Source: Podaxis mareebaensis
Taxonomy: Eukaryota; Basidiomycota; Agaricomycetes; Agaricales; Agaricaceae
Direction of reading: 5' to 3'
DNA: 64,000 bases
NCBI GenBank assembly: GCA_018524725.1
Contig: JAEUWP010000402.1
Span: 124,001-188,000 of the forward strand
Both the position numbers and the translations under genes were made by a program. Below are positions 57,661 to 64,000 of this stretch, in pieces; the stretch's first letter is position 1; each line of letters begins with the position of its first letter. The notes below the pieces were generated by a model, which was not told where the DNA came from, ran no database searches, and was given only the letters and a program-made list of their open reading frames with translations.

Positions 57661-60600
57661 TCATGTGATGATCGTCTGATCAAGAATGTTTGTGGAAGTA
57701 GGAATCGCCCCAACGAAAACGTTGTCGTCTCCAAGCCCGTCATTAGCACTTGAAATGTCCTTCACAACCTCCTCAAACTCCTCTTCCAACTGTTTCATTT
57801 CAGTCAACACAGCTTCCAAAGCCGACCTCCTCGTCCACGTTGCAATGGATATTTCATCGCCTTCCATTTCAAGTCCAGGAATTCCCAATCCCGAATTCGG
57901 AGGGGGCATAGGCAACAACGTATCATAGCCCATGAACGTCTGGACAGTCCGGATTCTTCGATACGTTGCTTTGATAAGTGCCAAAGACCTGATCTTGGTC
58001 GATTGTGCCATGAGTCGGATATTGTTGACACCCATGCTTCCTCCACCGCTGGGCGAAAGTGGTGTTGGTGGAATGAGTGCTGAGGGAGATGCCGGGCCTA
58101 GGTGTATGATTCGTGGGCCTTGTTTTGCTTCTCCCTCTACTTGAATGTATGCACCCTGTTTAGGAGTGGAGTGTGACAAGACTGGAGAAGTGTACTGGTA
58201 TCCTGGTAGTCGGAGTTCGCCTCTAGGAGTAGCCGGGGGTATCTCGAGGGATGTCCCTCGCCCAGGAGACTGTATGCTACCAATTCGTGGGTCAAGATGG
58301 ATGGAGGGGATTGACAATTCATGTATCATCGATGGTGAGCGACTAACCCGTGGTGTGGAATCAGGGGAGGGGAACAGGGCTGATCGCCGTGGCTTGGCGA
58401 AGACAGAAGTTGAGACCCGCCTACTCGTCGTGCTGGTGTTTGGCGATGCAAAGGGGCTGACGCGACGTTGTCGATGCCTGAGTTCTTGATCCAAGGAGAC
58501 TACCTTCTCCACAGTGAAAAGTCGGAGTTGGAGCCTGAGGGGTGACCGATAGGCACATAGGAACTCGAGCGTCGACCACAATGCATAATCGATTGCTCTA
58601 GGTCGCGCAGATGGCACTATGGAACTGGTGTCAGCGGTTGACTGTCCAGGAAGATCCGGGAACGAAGATAACTGTGCGCTTCTGTCTAACTGAATACTGG
58701 CTCTGGGGGAGGGGGTCGGAGAAGGCAGTGGCGAGAAGTCATTGAAACCAGAACCGTGCAGCGCAAAGTTGGCGTTCCCGTCCATAAGCACTGACTTCAG
58801 GAACGCAGCTAGACGGTGCCACAAATCAGGCAGGGTGGTAGAAATCTCGGTCTCAGCTCGAATAACAATGACCTTGATGATCTGCAGAGCCGCAACAAAC
58901 GTCGGCAAGTGTGTCTGCCACTGTTTTTCATCTCCGTTCCTTTTATCGCGTGATTTGGACCGAGAAAGTGGAAGACTGCCAGAAGCTCGGAAACTCCTCT
59001 GACATGCTGTCATGGCATAGAAAAGAAGTCGAATCCACGAGCTAGTTAGGGAGGAACGATGCCATGGTTCGAGTCTTGCGCTCTCTGAAGCCAACTGATC
59101 CGTCGTTTTTAGCATCAGGGCCAAGGGTAATACGACTTTGGCGAGGAAGTGGAATGAGGGTCGGTGTTTCTCTAGTTCTCCAACAACATCAGCACCACGA
59201 AGGTATATGCCCTCTGCGAGCAAGGGAACCAACGCCGTGCGGAATCGCGTATTTGAAAGCTCGGTCCCTGAAGTCGCAAGCTCACAGACCTCCAAACCCG
59301 CAGCACATATTTCATGGATGACGAGTCGAGCGAAAACAGGATCATGGGCGTAGGGAAGGGTAGAAGACACTTGCGTGATCGCTTCAAACACAGATGTAAA
59401 GTCGAGGATAGTGATATATGTGCGAATGACGGGGGATATTGCTTGAAGGAAAGGCATCACGAATTTGGGCTTGGAAAGTTCTCCACGTAGGATAACAAGT
59501 TTAGTGAGGTCCGCGAAAAAGTTGGAAAGGGGCTCTAACATCTCGGAAGGGGTATCTTTGAGAATCAGTTTTGCGATTTCAATCGCCTGTCTAGCCATTG
59601 CAGTTGGGATGTGTGACCCAGCCTGGGCAACGTTCGTCAAAGCAAAGAGGAAGTCCAGCCTCATGACGTTCGGGTTGCTTGCAGCCTTGGTCTTGTCGGA
59701 TGCCTCAGCTCCGCTCGAAACTGTCACATCTGCTTCGCCAACACGAACAGCACTGCTCGCTTCCGCCGTCTTTGATTTGGAGAGTGCCTTGAGCTGAATA
59801 TCGCTCAAAGCAACCAAGCCGTCCTGTAACACGTTCCTCGCCTGTGAGGAGGCATTATACAAATGAGGCGCGAGGAACCTGAACATCCGCATAAAATATT
59901 GCGCTCGGAGGATAGATGAATCGTGAGCAATGATGGTAAGGAAGAGTTTGACGAGATCTTCCATCCGCAGCCTCGAATTCTCATAAGAGTCCGGAATGTC
60001 AAAGAAGATCTGACCATTTGTCTGGGCCTCACCGCGACGAATCGCTGTCAGGAATGTCTGAGGCTTGTCTTCTGCCGCATGGAATATTACCGCCTCCTTC
60101 TCCTGTGACTGATTCACATCGTGGATTCCAGCAGGATCAAGGCTGGTAGGGGTGACACCATTCCGAAGAGAGTAGAACAGCTCGTAGACCCGTGTGGCGT
60201 ACTGGTTCACATCGGTTTCTGGGAGCGCTGCGACATGCGCTATTGCATCCACACTTTGAAACAGGAACGCCTCGCGGTGAAGTGCATAGAACCTATACAC
60301 AGCGTACTCAATCGCAAGTTTGATGTCGATGCGTTGGTGGAGCTCCGCATAGACTTTGACAAGCGCTGGCATAAACAAAGCATATCCACCACCCGAAGTG
60401 AAAAGTCGACGGAATCGAGCACTGGCAACCATGAAAGCTGATACGCCCGGTAAACCCGAAGAAATACAGTCACAGGAAGAGAAACCCACCAATCAACACA
60501 TGCCCAACAATCCCAATGTCATCTCCATGCGCCAACAGAATCCTGTTCAGTCCATCCACGAAATTCGACATCTCCTCCCGGTCATTCGAGTTTCTCGACA

Positions 60601-63600
60601 TCGACCTGAAAACCTGCGCCACAAGCGTGACGTAGCTCCTTGCCAGTGTCAACGAAAGCACTTTCAACGTCTTTGCCGCCTTTCCTCCGTCGCCGGGGAA
60701 TTCTGATTTCGTCTTCCTGAACGGCACAAAATCACCCAACTCCAATACCCTCTCACTTTCCTCCCGCTCACCTCCATCGAGACTTGGCAAGACGAACCTC
60801 GGCATTGTCTTGCGCACCAACACGACATCCTGCGCGTTCTTCCTCAACATGTCCACAAACATCATGTTTTGGGCTACCCGTATCATCACCACGCTGACCA
60901 ACTTCGGGTCCACTCCTATATCTGTAGGTGCTAGCACGGATTCAAAGGGATTTACCGGTCCACTCTTCCCTTTCCGCTTCTTCCCTCCAAATTCTAAGTC
61001 TCCCGGTCCTTTAGGAAACATCGGCCCATTAGGCGCCCCTGCATGCCCAAACCACAACGTGCCGTACGGAATCAGAAAATGCTCCATCTTCGATCTCCGA
61101 ATCTCCCTGATAGACAGGTCGCCCACGTATCTCGCAAGTTGTGCCATAATTGGTACCGTCAACGCAAAGCTTCTCAACGTATCCGTTGACTCCATCTCCA
61201 AACTGGGATATCTCGTTGACAGGGACGAAGAATCCGTCTGCCTCAAAGCATACTTCAAAAACCCAGCAAGGTTATTGAAAATCGCATGCGACATCGGCGG
61301 AGGAAGCATAGCCCTCGTGTGCAAGAGCGCAGTGAGTATGTTCACGGCCTGCGGAACATCTTTCTGGTTCCCGTTTTCCCGTCCTTGTTCTGCACATAAC
61401 AGATCCAGGACGGGTCGCAGTAAGAGGCCAGGATCGTTCCGCATCAGATCGAGTAGTGTATCTCGCGCAGCAGCCGCGACGGCATAATTAGGATCATACA
61501 CCATCGTCGCGAGCACCCGAAAAACGTGGGTCAAAGGCGGCACGAATACAGCTCTACGTTTCGCAAACGTCGGGCCTCCAGAGCTCGAGTTTCTTCTCAA
61601 CAACTCTCCTTCTGCCCCCCCTTCATCGGGTTTAGTACTCGCAGACGCTCCTGGTGGACCTGATTGTATATCTGCCGAATTCGGCTGCGGCGAAACAGTT
61701 GGCAACGAATGGTGATGACGCCGCTCCGTCCTTTGCGCATCCAATCTCTCAATCGAAGTAACAGGCAGCATCGCTACCGGTGTCCTGATCCACACCTCTT
61801 TCTCATCTCCTTCCCCCTCATCATCCACCCACCCGATCTCAACTAGCTGCCGCCTCAGCTCCGCCGGGATGGCATCTTTCATGTTGCCCTTCGTTCCCAC
61901 CCTTGCTTTATGCGTCCCATTCGCAAAAAAAGTGAAGTCAGAATCAGGATTGTGGACATAATTGGGCGACCCAATGTCGGTGGGTACAAACGGTAATGGT
62001 GCACGGGCGAGGCGAAAGGGACGATGCGTTCGATCAACGAGGATGTTGTGCGATTCGGACATGAGTTGGAAGCGCCAGTTTACGAGGAGGCTGAGTTTGT
62101 ATACCGATTCGAGGCGCGTCAAGTCATCAGAGCTATTCCCACCGTCAGGACGTCAGCTTCGACATTTTCGAAAAGAGACTTTGGAACGGACCTGCGCATA
62201 TCAACCTCGACCATCGCCCTGAATTCCAGAGGATTCTTCTCCGCACATTGCATAACGAGGAAACACACCAAGGACATCACCCGCCCCCCTTCCTTCTTGC
62301 TTTCCCCTCCCCTACCGTCGTCGCCACCAGAGAGTATACCATGATACCAAACAACAGGCGCAACACGACCCCACTCCATGGGGCTCAACATTGCAGACAC
62401 AGTAACGAGCAACTTGAACACTCTAGGCACGAACCCTTTCCTCAGGGAGGCGATAAGCTTCAGGGTTGCACTAAGAGTATCTGAAAGGTTAACCTCCCCA
62501 TTTTCCTCCCTTTCCGTTTGGTCGAGGGCTGCGGTCGAGGCGGTAGGCATCATAGCAAACGTGCGTCTCTGGACGAAGTCACAGTTAAACTCCAACACAA
62601 GTGTTAAAGAAATGAAATGAGTCAAGAACCCACCTTGTGCAATGAACTAGCATTGCTTCTCGCAAGGTCGTACAAATTCCTGACCTCTTCAACTCTACTC
62701 TCAATCTCTTCATCGTACCACCCGTCCTCCACATCTCGACCTTTGAAGTACTCCTCAAGCCAGCGTAAGACCGTAGGCAGCCACGGTGCCCTACATACGT
62801 CATGTCAAATTCTAGGCCGGAGTAAAGAGGAAGGAGTGCGCGTACGGTTTGAGTGACCTCGTCAGAAGCCTAAATTCGCGAAAGAGCATACAAAACACCA
62901 TCCGTTGCATTGGTGGAATCGGCGCCGTTTTCTCCTATTCTCCGTCAACGTATCAATTGTTGAGTAAGTGAACAGCAAACGTACCTTAGCCTCAATAAGC
63001 ACAGCTATCCTCACCTCGAGCCCCGCGACAAACTTGACAAGGTTATGTCTTGCAGTTTCACTTCCCTATTACCAGTCAACACAGATACAACCTGGCAAAG
63101 TTCCGAACCCACCAAAGCAGCCGCAATCGCTGCAGACGAACTCGCGGAACCCCCTCCCGAGGCGTCCCTGATCCTCCTTAGCGCTCTCAACCTCTTAACC
63201 AACTCAAGCATCACAAGCACCTGTCCCAACGTCCCTCCCCCCTTCTCATTCTTGTTTTCGTCGCCAGGAGCAGCAGGGACATCACTCATCAAAGCAACGC
63301 TAATCATCTCTGCATCCCTCACCCACCAATCGCGCACCACACAGGCCAAAGCACACACCACGCATAACGCGTTAGCAAGAACGAGTTCGCGGGACGACGC
63401 GGCGAGCGTGAAGAGGGGCTTGAAGAAAATTTGGGGAGTGAGAGTTGATAGTGTGGTTAGCAGGGTTGTGAGAGTCGGTTGTGAGCGTGGTGGCGTTGAT
63501 TGGGATTGATAAGAATAGGAGGAAGATGAACGAGAGTGGGATGGTGTCGTTGGGGATCGGATGGAAGATAGCAACGTAGGTGGAGGTGGATCTTGGACCA

Positions 63601-64000
63601 AGCGCTATAGTACAGATTGTATCAGAACCTGAAGACGGGATGTAAAAAAGAGTGGATTCACGTCTGTCAAACCAGGGAAAATACGCTGGACAATAATCTT
63701 CCTCGCACTATCCGGTACCCGATTCACAACTCCGATCAGAACATGCACGATGGTCGCCCATTCCGCATTCGCAATCTACAGTCGATGTCAGCCCCATAGC
63801 CTCAAAGGCAGGAAGGGAGGAGACGCACCAGATGTTCAAGCATCTCCTCAAATGCGTCCTTCCATTCTACGCCCCTGCCTCCACCTCCACTACCAGGAGG
63901 GGAATACCACCGGCTGACAACGCCCACAGCCCACCTCACTCCCACACTCACACCTATATCCTCCGGGTAACACAAAATCTCAACTATAACCCTCGCTACC
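57661..64000 (-). CDS. Very large protein, probable UNC80 family (5' part beyond window)
   Basis: C-terminal part of a long gene; the coding frame is still open at the right edge (AEWATIVHVLIGVVNRVPDS at about 63680-63770 and VRWAVGVVSRWYSPPGSG near 63900). Two long exons dominate: 60470-62122 (LAQYVGDLSIREIRRSKMEH, SLTLARSYVTLVAQVFRSMS) and 57661-60492 (FRRLFTSGGGYALFMPALVK, AIEYAVYRFYALHREAFLFQ, DVNQYATRVYELFYSLRNGV, PQTFLTAIRR). It looks all-helical, HEAT-like, without TM segments, and has Ser/Pro-rich linkers. The segments resemble proteins annotated in Agaricomycetes as cation-channel complex component UNC80; this is from memory and moderately sure. Introns are few and short. It ends DQTIIT. 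Confidence 0.6.

Overview
The window looks like nuclear DNA from a filamentous basidiomycete, most likely an Agaricomycete. Genes are dense on both strands and split by many short introns of about 40-65 nt (GT...CTRAY...AG). The families fit: GH25 lysozymes, NACHT NTPases opening with a DPPPRC motif, small CsbD-like proteins, a CRH-type GH16, a Kss1/Fus3-class MAP kinase and Tup1. No bacterial-type operons are present. All exon structures were inferred by hand from splice motifs and protein continuity.

Left third (1-27.5 kb): GPI8 (GPI-anchor transamidase); a tandem pair of secreted GH25 lysozymes; a cytochrome b5-FMN alpha-hydroxyacid dehydrogenase ending in AKL; the corepressor TUP1; an L-fuconate dehydratase-like enolase-superfamily enzyme; a lineage-specific hypothetical gene; a MAP kinase with a ribokinase only 41 nt upstream; and a two-CCCH-finger protein.

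Middle (27.5-44 kb): about 3.3 kb without a convincing gene; a ferric reductase preceded by two perfect ATCWGATAA iron-GATA-type sites spaced 30 bp apart; an unknown gene lying between the ferric reductase tail and a degraded copy of that tail; eIF2-alpha; a divergent pair of CsbD-like genes; a NACHT NTPase; and TSR3 and mL41 sharing a 117-bp divergent promoter.

Right third (43.7-64 kb): two SDR paralogs and a second, longer NACHT gene, separated by a TA-flanked 801-bp inverted-repeat element carrying a small ORF; a 15-Cys metallothionein; a RAD51-paralog with an unusual Walker A, head to head with a multi-RRM protein; a GPI-anchored CRH-type GH16; and the 3' part of a very large gene (probably UNC80-family) that runs off the right edge.

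The parts most worth a second look are the duplicated NACHT/SDR cluster with its inverted-repeat element, the iron-GATA promoter, the GC-AG introns (MAPK and CsbD), the in-frame 54-nt introns of one CsbD gene, and the AKL-ending dehydrogenase. I see no CRISPR, rRNA, convincing tRNA or intact autonomous transposon.
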